Assembly (NCBI GenBank): GCA_003550305.1
Contig: QKYT01000051.1
Coordinates: forward strand, 86,638-150,637
Direction of reading: 5' to 3'
DNA: 64,000 bases
From: Glomus cerebriforme
Lineage: Eukaryota; Glomeromycota; Glomeromycetes; Glomerales; Glomeraceae
In this document: positions 27,501 through 40,216 of the stretch, in pieces
Numbering within the stretch: the stretch's first letter is position 1
How the letters are laid out: each line of letters opens with the position of its first letter
Notes under the pieces: model-generated
The model's database searches: none
Told to the model about the DNA's origin: nothing
What the model saw: only the letters and a program-made list of their open reading frames with translations
Made by a program: the position numbers and the translations under genes

Positions 27501-28990
27501 TTGTAATAAAAAAAAACCAAAAATATTTTTAATGTTTTATTAAAATAAAGCAATCTTATTTATATGAGTTATTTTTAAATAATTGTTTATTTCTCATTGT
27601 TAATTTTTTAAAACATTTTTTGTTTACTATTGTAATTTTTTTTTAAATTGTTCATTTACTATTGTTAAATAATTTTAATCATAATATTTTTAGTTAAAAC
27701 CTCAAAAAAACACGTGAAAAAAAAACAAAAAAGATTAATAATCATAATACTTTTAATCAGGATATTTTAGATTATAAAAAATTATATGAATATAAAAAAA
27801 TGTGAGAAAAAAATCATGAATTATTGGTACATTTCATTGCAAAGATAATAGAAAATGATTGGTTAATTTTTTTTTATTGATCAGCTGGATAATTTAATGG
27901 ATAATTAATAGAGTAATATAATATGTCATCTGGCCGATCTATTTTTTTTTTTTTAAAAAAAAGCTACATTTTATTTTTTAATAAATACACATCAAATTTA
28001 TTTTAATTTAAAAAAAAATTAAGTATCTAGTATATAGAAATTATTTTAGTATAATAGATCTACCAAGAAAATATAGTACTACATAAGCATAATTTCTTTG
28101 ATCATTATCTATTTTTTTATGATATTTATTAGCTAGTTTAAAAAAGTGGCCAATAAATTTTTTTTAAATAAACAAAAAAAAGGAAAATCAAATTGGTTAA
28201 AAAATTATAACGCCACTTTCTATATCTACTGATCAATCCATAGATAAATCAAAAAGAAACTATTATATAATAAAAACAATAACTTTTCAAAATAAATCAT
28301 ATTTATTAATTAGTAATGTTTTAATTTATAAATCAGACTATTTCAAAATTGGTTAGACTGATTACAATTAAAAAGTTATTTAAACAACTGCTGTTCAGGA
28401 AGGTGGATGGGACGGGTTGTTATATTAAATTTTGGATGATTAGAATGTATGTAAGCCTAAATTTAAATTTAAATTTAACATAAAATTAGTTTTTAAACAA
28501 TTTCCTTTTTAAGATATTAACTATCTATTTTTGGCTTTGATTTACTGATTACATTATCAATCTTTTCCATTTTAGTACTTTTATCAGCCATCAAATCTTT
28601 TAGCAGTATAATAAAGCAAATAAATACATGTTTTTCTATTTACTATTTACTTACTACTTTTCTAAAATAAAACTAAGCACTTATAGCGAAAAAAAACCTT
28701 TGAAATACCCAGAAAGCATAAAATAATTATATAGTAACTATATATTATAAGCTTATATTATGAGTCGATACCAATAAATAGGAAACTAATAAAATTCTTA
28801 TTTGTCTATTCACAAAAAAAGTTTCCCATTTGCAACTTTATATGAAGGTTTCTCAAAAAGTATTTTATTCAATAAAACTTTTTAAGGTTGTAAAATACTG
28901 TTCAGGTCATAGCTTTCTAAATATATAATTTTACCCCTTTACGTTAAGTATTATAAAAGTTTATATTGTGCAGAAAATTTGGGTTTCTAT
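27501..28990. other. AT-rich intergenic stretch
   Basis: 1.5 kb of AT-rich DNA with many A and T runs. I see nothing coding and no clear repeat structure. Confidence 0.45.
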
Positions 28991-29640
28991 TTACCATATT
29001 GATCATATGAAATTATCACGTGATACCCTCTACCTTCAATCCTTTTGGGATGGACTTCACTTACCTTTTCTATGGGTTCTGTCTGCATGCTGATACTGAC
29101 GTATTTTTTCATATATATTTTTTTACAAATTCTGCCAATACTCTTGGGGCTATTCTCTCTTATCAAGATTTATCTTTCTGTTGTGCTTTGCTACCATTGT
29201 CCTTTGACATTTTCTGGTGTACTGTATACATCTCCTTTTTCCTTTTGCATTTACGTGACTTATTCTTGCTCTTGCATCTTTGAACTGTTTTTTGCATCTT
29301 TCACATGGGGGTATCATTTTGGTTTAGCCCCTATACTATTAAGATAATATTTTATTTAATTAATGTTATCATTTTTCATTCATTCCACAACTTTGTATAG
29401 GCTTTTGCTTGGCCATATATTAGATATAATCAGATTTGTGAGTTTGTTCCATTTCTACAGTATTCACATGGTAATAATAATTTACTTCCCTTTCTTAATG
29501 CATATGCATAGATTGTACAGTATTCTTTTTTTGTTAGCCTTCTGCAATATACTTTTGTTGCATTATATATGGCATATATATGTTATGTTACTACCCTATT
29601 CATTTTCTACTATTGATATGATAATAGTATAGATATTACG
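28991..29640. other. pyrimidine-rich (T/C) strand-asymmetric block
   Basis: About 650 bp in which the plus strand is markedly rich in T and C and poor in A and G. It creates several overlapping hydrophobic open frames in two registers. Neither frame has a domain and they contradict each other, so I read it as compositional and not coding. It could be a decayed repeat. Confidence 0.4.
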
Positions 29641-29850
29641 TGTTATTTAAAGTATTGCCATTTGTTATGATGTACATGTTTTTAGTAGTTATATCTGCTC
29701 TACTATGTTGTATAGCTAAAAACTTAACACTGATTCTTCAGATATATATTGTACTATGTTCAATGGAACTGGTCCTTTTTGTTGAATTAACATACTAATC
29801 TCTTTACCAGTATAATTATTTTAACATTATTTTCCTGATATATACTTGAC

Positions 29851-29897
29851 AAAAAACTAACACAAAATTGGGGGTGAGTTTTTTGTGTTAGTTTTTT
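29851..29897. repeat. perfect 17-bp inverted repeat (hairpin)
   Basis: AAAAAACTAACACAAAA at 29,851-29,867 is followed after a 13-base G-rich loop by its exact reverse complement at 29,881-29,897. A second, weaker inverted repeat (TTTCATTTTT / AAAAATGAAA) lies at 29,977-30,008. Possibly the tip of a small mobile element. Confidence 0.7.
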
Positions 29898-30940
29898 TTT
29901 TACTAGTTGAGTCTTTATATTATATTAATAACTAGATATACATAAAACTCATTCATAATCTCACACATTTGGGTTTTTTCATTTTTGGTTAGATTATCAA
30001 AAATGAAAATGCTTTTCTGGATGAGATTATTATTGTATTATTGACGATATATTTAATAAATATACATTCAAAAAAATCTCACATTATCTTATAAAATTAA
30101 AAAAATCTCACATAAAATTGATAGAAAATCATGACGTGTGAAGAATAGACCAATTTGTTGATGATATTAAACTGGGAGTGCATTTTTTGGTTTCTTCCCA
30201 TGTTTAAGTTAGGAGTAAATAATTTATTTTCGTTCCATATCTAGCATGGGTAAAGAATGATGCTTACTACATGGTTAAAGTTGGGTAGTAACATGTTATG
30301 TTGAAGTTGGGTCCACGTATAGTATCATACTGGTCCACAAAATACCTGATAATAAATAAATTAAAGAATACTTAACCAAACAATATGTTCAGAATTAATG
30401 AACTCAGGTGACGTAGTAGGTCAAATTTCTGACTTTTCTGATGATATATTTAAAAAAATGAAATAATTTAAAGAATAACAACAAATAGGTTTAAAGAATA
30501 AGTAGAATAAAAAAAATACGATTGAAAGGATAAATTAATAAGGTAAAAGAATTGAAATAAATAAATAAAAAAAACTCTAGAATCAGTTATATATTTTGAA
30601 AATAAAATTAAGGCTACCGCTAATCAAGTATCCGTTCGAGAACAAAATAACTTTACAATTGTTGTACTGTCATAAATATTTAATAATTTTTTAATTTATT
30701 ATTAAAATTTGAATTATACTTTTGCGAAATATTATAAGTTAATTTATACATAATGGTTATATGAGTCATATGAGTCAAAAATCATCCGAAATATAATTAT
30801 TTCATATGAGGTAATAAAATCAAATTAAGTAATACATTACATAATGATTATAAATTTCAAAGTTATGATTTAATAATGAATTCTCATGACACGTCTTTTG
30901 TAAATTTTACAAATAATAATATAAATGAAAAAAAATTAAA

Positions 30941-31760
30941 TATATAAATACCTACATCCTCGGTTTTTTTCTTTCTATTATTTTTCTTTTTTTTAAAAAA
31001 ACTAGAGCTCCCTTTAAACTCCCTCTTTAGCTTCCTTATGCTGTATGTGTATTTCCGCATACAGGCAAGGAAAAACCAGTCAATTAGTCGAGTCTCTCCT
31101 AACTGGCTGGTTTGGTTTAGATTAGAATTCCTCTTTATTTGCTTATGTACTATGTTTATGAGATTATTGTGAAGATTTCAACGAACAGCAAGAAGATAGA
31201 AGAAATCTAATCAGAAATACACGACAGATGCAATAAAGAATTTAAAAGCTTCACTCGTGGGAATGAAAATGATAAAGACATGAAGATAATGAGGTATGTA
31301 TTATAAATGGATTTTAAGTTGTGAGCTATCCATAATTAATTAATTGCACTTTTATCTTTTTTTTTGCTTGTGTGACTCAGGACAACATCAGAAAAGGTCC
31401 ATAAACGTCACGAATACTTAGAACACTGATGATGGAAATGTGACCAGCAGAATTAGCAAGAAAAGAACATATTATCTTAAATAATGCAACTAAAAACAAA
31501 GTAAAAAAGAAAATGAGGATGATATCCGTAACTGAAGGCAGCAGTCAAGTGGATAATCCATTCAAATACAACTATAATCTAAATCAAATGGAAAATGTTG
31601 ATATTGCAGACTTAAAATGAAACAAACATCCATGAAAATGTGACCAGAAACAATAGTCGTTTAGATGTAGCTGGGATTAATAATGCAGGAAATATTGATG
31701 TTATGTGGGATAAAATAGGTGTTGCATTCAAGAGGAAATATCTGTGAAAATGTAGACGGT
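30941..31760 (+). repeat. duplicated unit, copy A (TATA box, hairpins, no long ORF)
   Basis: TATATAAATA at 30,941, then a hairpin-bearing leader at about 31,036-31,120: a CTGTATG/CATACAG stem, then AACCAGTCAATTAG pairing with CTAACTGGCTGGTT. About 620 bp follow that are recognisably related to copy B at 33,275-34,240. Shared landmarks are GGTTTAGATTAGAATTCC, GGGAATGAAAAT and ATAAATGGATTTTAA. An apparent GTATGT...CAG intron lies at 31,294-31,380. No reading frame survives in both copies. It could be a non-coding RNA gene or a decayed gene family. Confidence 0.6.
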
Positions 31761-32940
31761 ATTTTAATGATTTTTTTGATAAGCATAAGACAATTCAACT
31801 TTTTATTAATGAATTAATGATATAATATAAAATTTTAATACTGTTATTTGTATTCATAGCACTGCATTTTATTTTTGATGAAATTGAATGTATTACTATA
31901 TTACTATTGAAAACTTAAATAGGCAGCAGTTGTTATTTAGTTAGTACTTCTGTATAAAAACAAACACTTTTATTATAAAAATAAAAAAAATATTTATAGT
32001 TTTATAAATAATGAATATTTCTCACCCTTATCCAAAACATATTCAGAAAAGACGTGAAGAAGTAACTCTCAAGTGGATGTTAGCCGCTTGCTACAGTTAC
32101 TAATGAAGTATATAAAAAGATGGTTAATTTAATCCTTCTTTTATACCATTCCAAGAGTACAAAAAATTGACAATGATTGTTAAAATATAATCGGCAAAAT
32201 TTGCAAAATCTTCTAAATGAAACTGTTCTCTTACAATAGATCTCTGGTAGTAGAACCAATCATGAATATTTAGTATAATCTCTTCCTCAAAACTTCTTCA
32301 TTAGCACCATTATAAGTTTAGTCTTAATATTCTTAGCTGTCTTGCAATCTGTTCTGCGATTTAATGTAATGTTATCACATACTTGCCAAATTAAACTCAA
32401 CCAATTAATTTGTGTTGTATGTATTGTAAAAATATTAGGTGACAAATGTGTATTTGTTTTTTTAAGAGAATGCGATTTATTAAACTGAGATAAATAAACT
32501 TCATCGATTACTATTGGACATGTAAAGTAAAAAATGTATTGATTTTATCATTGATTAGCTTGTGCAACAATAAATTTTTATATACTCCTAATTTTTAATT
32601 TTTTTTTTTTTACTTTTTTCAAAATTGTATGATTGTTGACTGCTAAAAACCAAAAACCTGTAAGTACCATTCTGTTAATCTCTCGATTGAAACAGTTAAT
32701 AGAGTTAATAGTTGGGTACAAAACAAATTAGAAATTGTTTGGATTTCATAGTATTTTATTTACTCAATTTTTTTTTGTTTTCCAGGGCTTCTTTTGAAGA
32801 AGTATTATCGTGTATTCCGCCACCCATCAATTATTTCTCCTAATATGAGGTAAAGTATACTATTAAATTTGTATTGAGTATAGAGTGATACAAAGTAGGG
32901 TTAGCCATTTGTATGGTCATGTGAAATGATAAACTACTGT
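31761..32940. other. AT-rich spacer between the duplicated units
   Basis: About 1.2 kb between copy A and the MITE. No open frame of note and no recognised motif. Confidence 0.4.
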
Positions 32941-32942
32941 TG

Positions 32943-33139
32943 TAGCCCAAACACTACCATGTCCCAAATCAAACTTGGGAAAACCTTATATCCGAAACAT
33001 GACCATGTCCCAAACTAACCTAGTCTTAGATGGTAGTTTGAGATGTCTTAAATATTTAAAATTTACTAGTTTTGTTTGGAATATAGTTCCAAGTTTGATT
33101 TGGGATATCCCAAGTCGGGACATGGTTACGTTTGGGCTA
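32943..33139. mobile_element. MITE with TA-type target duplication
   Basis: A 197-bp element bounded by TA, beginning TAGCCCAAAC and ending GTTTGGGCTA. The inverted relationship extends inward: ACCATGTCCC and AAATCAAACTTGG on the left match their reverse complements on the right (CCAAGTTTGATTT, GGGACATGGT) with small indels. TA duplication and short size fit a non-autonomous Tc1/mariner-type element. The open frame inside it is spurious. Confidence 0.8.
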
Positions 33140-33274
33140 GATCCGTTAAACAATTATTTTTTAATATAATAAATGCAATATGACTCATTTTTATCAAAAA
33201 ACTTAATATTTTGCGCGACACAATTGATTGATGCGTAATAATACTGATAAATATGATTACATAGTAAATTTTTC

Positions 33275-34240
33275 TATATAAATACTCATTTTTTCATTAG
33301 ATAACTTTTTATTATTAAATTTATTTTTCTCTCTATAATTTATTTTTCCTTTAAATCCCTTTTTATCTTCCTTATACTGTATATGAGTTACTTTTCTCAT
33401 TACAGGCAAGGAAAAACTGGTCAGTTAGTTGAGTTCTCTCCTAACTAGCTGGTTTGGTTTTAAATCCCTCTTTATCTTCCTTATACTGTATATGAGTTGA
33501 CTTTCCTCATTATAGGCAAGGAAAAACCGGTCAGTTAGTCTAACTGACTGGTTTGGTTTAGATTAGAATTCCTTCATTTTTTTTTCTCATATCTTTATTT
33601 TTGTATATTATTATGTTTATGAAGACTAAAGAGATCATCATGGAAGACAAAAGAAATAAGAAGAAATCTGAAAATAGAAATACACAACAACTTTAAACCA
33701 GATGTAATGATAACAGAAAGCTTTACTTGTGGGAATGAAAATTATAAAGATAATAAAGACATAAAGATCATGAGGTACAGTATGTGTTATAAATGGATTT
33801 TAAATTGTGAAGTTATCCATAATTAATTGCAGTGCTATTTTTTTTTGTTGCTTATATAACTTAGATCAATACCAAAAGAAGTTATTAAGAAGAACACTAT
33901 GAAAATGTGACCGGAGTTAGCAAGAAAAAAAAGTATTGAGCTTAAAGGAACTAGGAGATATTTGTAACTGAAGTTAGCAACAAAGTGGATAACTTCTATT
34001 CAAATAAATACGATTGGAATTGAAAACGAAAGGAGAATATTAATATCACATATGATTCATGATTATTTATTACAGTAATCAAGTGGATGACATATTAATT
34101 ATGATTTACAATCAAATGGAAAATGCAGGCTTCAAAAGAAGCGAGACAATAACCATTTAGACAACAAAATAGGAAATGTTGATGCTATCTACGTGGGATA
34201 AAATAGTGCTTGTTAAACGCGATAGTAACATAAATCAAGG
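33275..34240 (+). repeat. duplicated unit, copy B (leader itself duplicated)
   Basis: TATATAAATA at about 33,275 and then two tandem copies of the roughly 110-bp hairpin leader (about 33,353-33,460 and 33,461-33,570). After these comes a body related to copy A, including TGTGGGAATGAAAAT, an intron-like segment ending about 33,865, and CTACGTGGGATAAAATAG. In the second leader AACCGGTCAGTTAG pairs with CTAACTGACTGGTT with one G-U. Substitutions between leaders mostly keep the stems paired. No ORF is conserved with copy A. Confidence 0.6.
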
Positions 34241-36678
34241 TGATTACTACAATTATGATTAGTATTATGGCAAATATCAAAGTTATAAAGACACCTCTAT
34301 AAATAATATTTTTACAGAAATGTGAATGTGAGCGAACAATCATTCAATGTTGATATAGGTTTCGGGGAAAGTTTCTTTGGTAATATTAATATTGGTAAAT
34401 GTAAATGTTACACCTTTTCCATAAACTTTGGGATACAATTTCTTAGGTCAGGTAGTACAAGTACTGGGGAGAAATTATGCATATACATATATAAAAATGG
34501 CGCCGGTAATAAAAGAAATGATAGTAAATGGTTGTAATTTCGTAAAATGGAAAATAACGTCAAAGGAGACATTAGCAATTAGCAAAACAGGAAATAATAG
34601 CTAGATGCTGGCAAAATTGTAAATAATGATGTTGATAAAAAAGGGTTGCAATGATATCAGTTGTTGGTAGGGAAAGTGTTGGTAAAATGGGAAGATATTA
34701 GCAAAATAGGGGAAAATGTTAATTGTAAATTGTTTTTAAAAAATATGTTTATACTTGCTCACTTTTTATATCTGTGTTTTATTTTATTATTATTTTTTTT
34801 TTATTTCTTTATATAAAAAAAATAGTGTAATACATTTTTTTAAAAAAATATAAATTAAAAAATAATCAGAATTTCTATTATTTTTTCAAATTATATATTT
34901 ATAACGAAAAAAAAAAGTTTTTTTTTTTTTTTGCAAAATTAATTAGAATTTTTTTTTTTAACAAATAAAAAAATGATTTTGCATTTCAAAACAAAAATAA
35001 ATCATAATTAAGTTGCCACTTTATTAATGTATTATCCTTTTACTGTTTTAAAATACAAATTCTAACATCAGATGAGCAAAAAAAAAATGAGATGTGAGAA
35101 TACATATAGACTTGTATAGATTTAAAGGATAATATCATGGCAGAAAGTTTATCAAAATTATAAATTCACGTTAAAAAAGTGTTTATTTAAAGATTGTATA
35201 CTAATTTTGTTAATGAAAAAGATATTAATTATGAAGAGAACCTTAACATTGAGGTAACTTTATTTTATATGAAATAATTATACAATTATTTATAGATTTT
35301 ATGGTATCCAGCAATAAGTAATTGTAGATATTAGTAATTATAAATATAAAAAAGTGAAAATTGAAATTATATATAACTGGTGATTATACTATATATTTAT
35401 TGTAATTAATTAAAGTCATATTTAATTAAATATAAAAAATGAAATTTTACCCATAATTTTATATATGAGACCCGAAAAAAAAATAAAAGCGCGCTTACTG
35501 CGTCAATAATTAAATTCTAAATCGATTCCAATCCCTATATACAATGCATATTTCTATAATACATAGTCTTACCTATAAATTTATCATGCACAACTCCTTT
35601 TTATCATATACTATTGAAGCCACGAAAAATTTTTTACAGAATCGCTTTTTTACTAAATATGAAATATTCGTCTTATAAGTTTAAGTAAAAAAAAAATTTA
35701 TTTATTCCAAGTTATTATTTTGATTTTAAAAAATAAAAGTATTTTTTTTTAAAAAGAAAACAAACCACAAAAAATGAGTAGAAAAACGTTCAATATTCAA
35801 ACTATGCAATTAAAATTTCCAAAAAAATTTAAAGAGGAATCGAAATAACTTTATTGTTAGAATTTTTTTTTTAAAAAAAAACATGAACAAGAAAAGAGAA
35901 AGATCCTTTTTAACCCCCCAAATAATTTATAATATAATTCATATTCGGCAATTTTTTGCTAAAAACTGATAATTAGAATGGATGACAATAGGTTGCGATG
36001 ATGCGAAGAATAAAATTTCCCGTATTTGTTACATTTATTATTAGATTAGAAAATACAGTATGTCATAAAAAAAAAGTGAATATAAAATAATTTTAAAAAT
36101 AATCATTTAAAGATTCATTTTATGTTGAACTAGCGCTTGAATGATACTTTCACATGATTCGGTCATTTTCGCATTTTTAAAATTACTATATTTAGTTCTC
36201 ATATTATAGCATATGATACAATAATTTTGAATATTATCAAACTTTTTTGTAAATTTCTGCTGACGCAGGAAATTTTTGATGGTTTTCACATGAAAAGATA
36301 TTATATTACATCGGATACATTTGATATTGTTTCCGGAGTCCGGACATCCTTTTTACGAACCTTGCTTTTATCAAAAATCTTATATCAAAAAGTTTTGTCA
36401 CATAAATAAATCTTTTATATAATATAATAATAATATCTACAGTATCTAGAATCTAGATAGAATCTAGATAATCGTTCCGAATTCTGAATGATCACATTTA
36501 AAAAGTTAAGATTTAAAGATAATGAATGAGTGCAAATGGGGGAATGAGTAAATCAAAAATGGTTAATCAAAGATGATCATGTGATTCACCTTGTGCCCAC
36601 TTGTGGTCAAAAGTGTATTGTTGTATTGTACAATGTAAATGCAACCTTTTATTGATTTCATTTTTCAATTTTTGAACA
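34241..36678. other. AT-rich intergenic stretch with homopolymers
   Basis: About 2.4 kb. Long A and T runs occur at 34,860-34,990 and 35,690-35,890. A 71-codon open frame at 34,322 reads Gly/Asn-rich protein but has no domain and no partner in copy A. The last 300 bp should hold the promoter of the Tda10-like gene. Confidence 0.4.
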
Positions 36679-37698
36679 ATGAGTAATTTACAAAAAGTTG
36701 AAATTCTATCAAAATTCATAGTAGATAATTTTAATAAATTTAGAGAGATTACTAAAAGACCCTTAATTGTTGGATTAAGTGGAACGCAAGGATGTGGTAA
36801 TTTAATAATTTTATTTTCTCTCCTATCTTTTTTTTTTTAATTAATATTCGATGAAAAAAATCTTTTTATTTTTTTTAAAAAAAAAAACGATATTATAGGT
36901 AAAACAACAGTTGTAAATCAACTTGTAAAATATTTAAAAACTACAAATAATTTATCAGTAGTAACATGTTCAATTGATGATTTTCTTTTAACATATAAAG
37001 ATCAATGTCAATTATCGAATAAGAATCTTGGAAATAAATTATTAGAGTTTAGAGGACAACCAGGAACTCATGATGTTTCACTTGGAAAAAAAGTTTTACA
37101 AGAATTATGTGATGTTCATCAAAAATATTCTGAAAATTCACAAGAAAATTTAAGCGTCTCAATTCCAAATTATGATAAATCATTACAAAAAGGAAGAGGA
37201 GATCGATCACCTGTTGATAATATCGTAATACCACCATTTGATATTATTTTATTCGATGGATGGTCCTTAGGGTTTAAACATTTGTCTTCTTCTAAACTTA
37301 AAGAGATATATTATAACGCATCATCATCTTCGATATTAAAATCTCATTTACTTTCTCATTTAGAAGTTATTAATGAGAATTTAAAACAATATGAAGAAAA
37401 TTGGTATCCTTTTCTTGATATTTTTATTTGTATTGAATCTGAAGATATTAATAATGTTTATTCATGGCGTTTAGAACAGGAACATAATATGAAACGATTG
37501 GGAAAAGATGGAATGAGTGATGAACAAGTTAAAGATTTTGTTGATAGATATATGCCTGGTTATGAATTATATTTGGAAAGATTGTGTAATGAGAATTTTT
37601 TTTCTGGAGATGTTAAAGAGGATAAAGAAATATATGGAAGGCATTTGAAACTTGTGATAAATCATGAAAGGGAAATTGTTAAAGTAATATTATTTTAA
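36679..37698 (+). CDS. P-loop small-molecule kinase, Tda10/glycerate kinase-like
   Basis: Two exons, 36679-36796 and 36899-37698; 918 nt, 305 aa, close to yeast Tda10 (290). The Walker A motif is GTQGCGKTT, split by the intron inside the glycine codon. It is followed by SIDDFLLTYKDQ, the substrate-side loop typical of this phosphoribulokinase/uridine-kinase-like group, then EFRGQPGTHD, a Walker B-like strand (FDIILFDGW), and a helical C-terminus with WRLEQEHNM and GMSDEQVKDFVDRYMPGYELY. Family knowledge: members include plant glycerate 3-kinase and yeast Tda10, whose substrate is not settled. Complete, with no disruption. Confidence 0.9.
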
Positions 37699-38315
37699 AA
37701 AAGCTTTACGATTTTTTTTTTTTTTTTTTTTAGTAGTGATAATAATATTTTTATTTAATCATCTTTATTTTTTTTTTTCCTTTGTATTATTTAACAATTT
37801 ATTGCGCCGGAAATTTTATTTTAAATATACAAAACCATTTATACTAAACATAAGAATCGGTAAATTATAAAATGATATCATAACGCAAATGTACATAAAC
37901 AATTCGTGAATTCGAATCTATAAATCGTCGTATTGTATGTCATTATGTATGTATTCCGGTTCTGATCGATACATATAATTAAATAATTTGATAGACTAAA
38001 AAAATTCATTAAATTGATTTGTTCGTCAAATAATACCGTAACTTTATCTCGTTATCGATCATCGATCAAAAGACAATCAAAATTCAAAAAAAGTAAAATT
38101 TTGAAAGTTAATAAATATTATTGATTTATAATTCAAAATCGAAAAAAAAATCCAATAAAAGGGTCCCGATAAAAAATATATATATATATATATACAGTAT
38201 ATATATATTTTGAAATAAAATTATATTTTTTTAATCATTTTCTTTGTTTTGCGTGAATCTTTTTTTTTTAAAAAAAATAACAACATATAAAATTTTCTAT
38301 AATTAAAAAGAAACA
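37699..38315. other. intergenic region with a TA microsatellite
   Basis: 617 bp containing a poly-T run (37,712-37,730) and a (TA)n tract at about 38,176-38,212. It holds the promoter of the kinase gene to the right. Confidence 0.5.
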
Positions 38316-40216
38316 ATGAAAACTTCATTTAATCCACAATTTAAAGAGGATGAAAAGGAAGAAAAATATTTTAAATCATCAGATTATGATTTGGATAAAT
38401 ATCAAAGATCGACAAAATTTAAGGATCGTAAAGTAATATGCGGAAAATGTAATCAAAAAATTAATAGTATTATATGCTTTGAATGTTATGATAAATTAAC
38501 CAATCATGAAGAAGAATATCGAATGCGTGGAATGTGTAAAGATTGTTTTCAAGTAATAACAAATTATGATGGATGTTTATTTTGTAAAAGGAAACGAAAA
38601 TTTATTAATTTTATTAATTTTATTATTTATTTATGGAATCTTTTATGGAATATTATCAAAAAAAATCAAGTAGATTATAATTTTATTGATTATGATTTTA
38701 TATCATGTTTGGAATGTAGTCAAAATATTAATAAGTTTATAATCTGTTTTGATTGTTATGATAAAGTAACTAATATTGAAGAAAAAAATCGTATGATGTT
38801 TGGAAGATGTAAGGAATGTTCTCAAGTAATAACAGGATCCTATGGGTGTTTATCTTGCAATTCAATCCGATTTCAACAAGATTTCGATAAATGGACTAGT
38901 GGTAATACAAATATTGATAAATTAATACAAGGTAAACAAAATACTGCTTGTAATCCTAAAGATATTTTAGAATGGATCCCATACGATAAATTCACACATA
39001 TTAAATATATAGCTGAGGGAGGCTTTGCTAAAGTATATTCAGCTACTTGGATTGATGGATATATTATAAATTGGAATCAAGAATCTAACGATTGGAAAAG
39101 ATCAGGACGTTGTAAAGTTGCTTTAAAAGTATTAAATAATTCAAGGAATATAAGTGAAGATTTTTTAAATGAGGTATTAGAAATATATATATATATAAAT
39201 AAAAATAATTATCATTTTCCAATTTTTTTTTTTATTCATTATTATTATTTTTATTAAAAAATTTATAGATTAAAAATTTGATAATATTTTCCAATGATTG
39301 TGAGGGTATAATAAAATTCTATGGAATTACACAAGATCCTAATAATTTTAATTATATATTGGTATTCAAGTTACAAGATAATGATTTACGATATTTTCTC
39401 AATAATTATTATTATTCAAATCAAATTAAAAACAAATATATAGAAAATATTTGTTTAGGACTTGTAAATATTCATAAAAATGGGTTAATTCATAAAGATC
39501 TCCATATAGGTAATATTTTATGTCTTAACTGGACGTCTACATGTATTAGTGATCTTGGATTTTGTAAACCAGTAAATGAAACTTCATCACAGTCAAGTAT
39601 TTATGGAGTAATACCATATATGGCACCTGAAATATTACGTGGAGAAGAATATACACAGGCATCTGATATATATTCATTGGGTATTATTATAAATGAAATT
39701 ATTTCTACAATTCCTCCATTTTATAATCAATCGCATGATTTTTATCTTGCATTAGATATATGTCATGGATTACGTCCAAAAATATGTGAACAGACACCTG
39801 ATTTTTTAAAAGAATTAATTCAACAATGTTGGGATGCAAATCCAAAAAATCGTCCAACTTCTGAAACAATTTTAAACAAATTTAGAAGCTTAAATAGCTT
39901 GAATAATAATGAAAATAAATTATCATTAGATTTTTCTGAATCAATAACTTTTACAAAATTTAATACACATCCTCAAGCAATATATACCAGTCGACTTTTC
40001 AATTTTCAAAATTTACCTGAACCTATAAATTATCCAAATCAAACGGAATTTATATCCTCAAAATATATTATACAAGTACAAACAGGTAAATTAAATATAT
40101 ACATTATTAAAAATAAATATTTGATTTTTTTTATTAACCATTTTTTTTTTATATAATCTTTATTAGAACATGTAAATTATTATTCTGATTGTTTGGATTG
40201 TGCGATTATTGATTAA
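38316..40216 (+). CDS. TKL-like protein kinase with two N-terminal zinc-ribbon copies
   Basis: Three exons, 38316-39173, 39269-40085 and 40167-40216; 1,725 nt, 574 aa. The N-terminus carries two related Cys-rich segments (residues 42-90 and 131-181), each made of CxxC pairs (CGKC, CFEC, CKDC, CLFC; CLEC, CFDC, CKEC, CLSC), with a hydrophobic stretch (about 96-115) between them. The kinase domain starts near 220 (LEWIPYDKF). Glycine loop EGGFAKVY at 234-241, catalytic Lys271 (VALK), alpha-C Glu286, HKDLHIGN with Asp363, metal-binding Asp381 in DLG (in place of DFG), APE in MAPEIL. All key residues are present, so it is probably active. Intron 1 follows the alpha-C Glu in phase 0, the same place as all introns of the array gene to the right. 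The C-terminus SDCLDCAIID is a tail style common in this kinase family. The gene converges on the array. Confidence 0.93.

Noticed and set aside
29020..29632. Hydrophobic open frames resembling a membrane protein
   Set aside because: Two overlapping registers give equally hydrophobic peptides, the result expected from T/C-rich DNA; no conserved motif and no splice structure.
32975..33169. 64-codon open frame
   Set aside because: It lies within the inverted repeats of the MITE and overlaps its right end; no domain.
38176..38212. TA-rich tract as a functional palindrome
   Set aside because: Plain (TA)n microsatellite; its self-complementarity is trivial.
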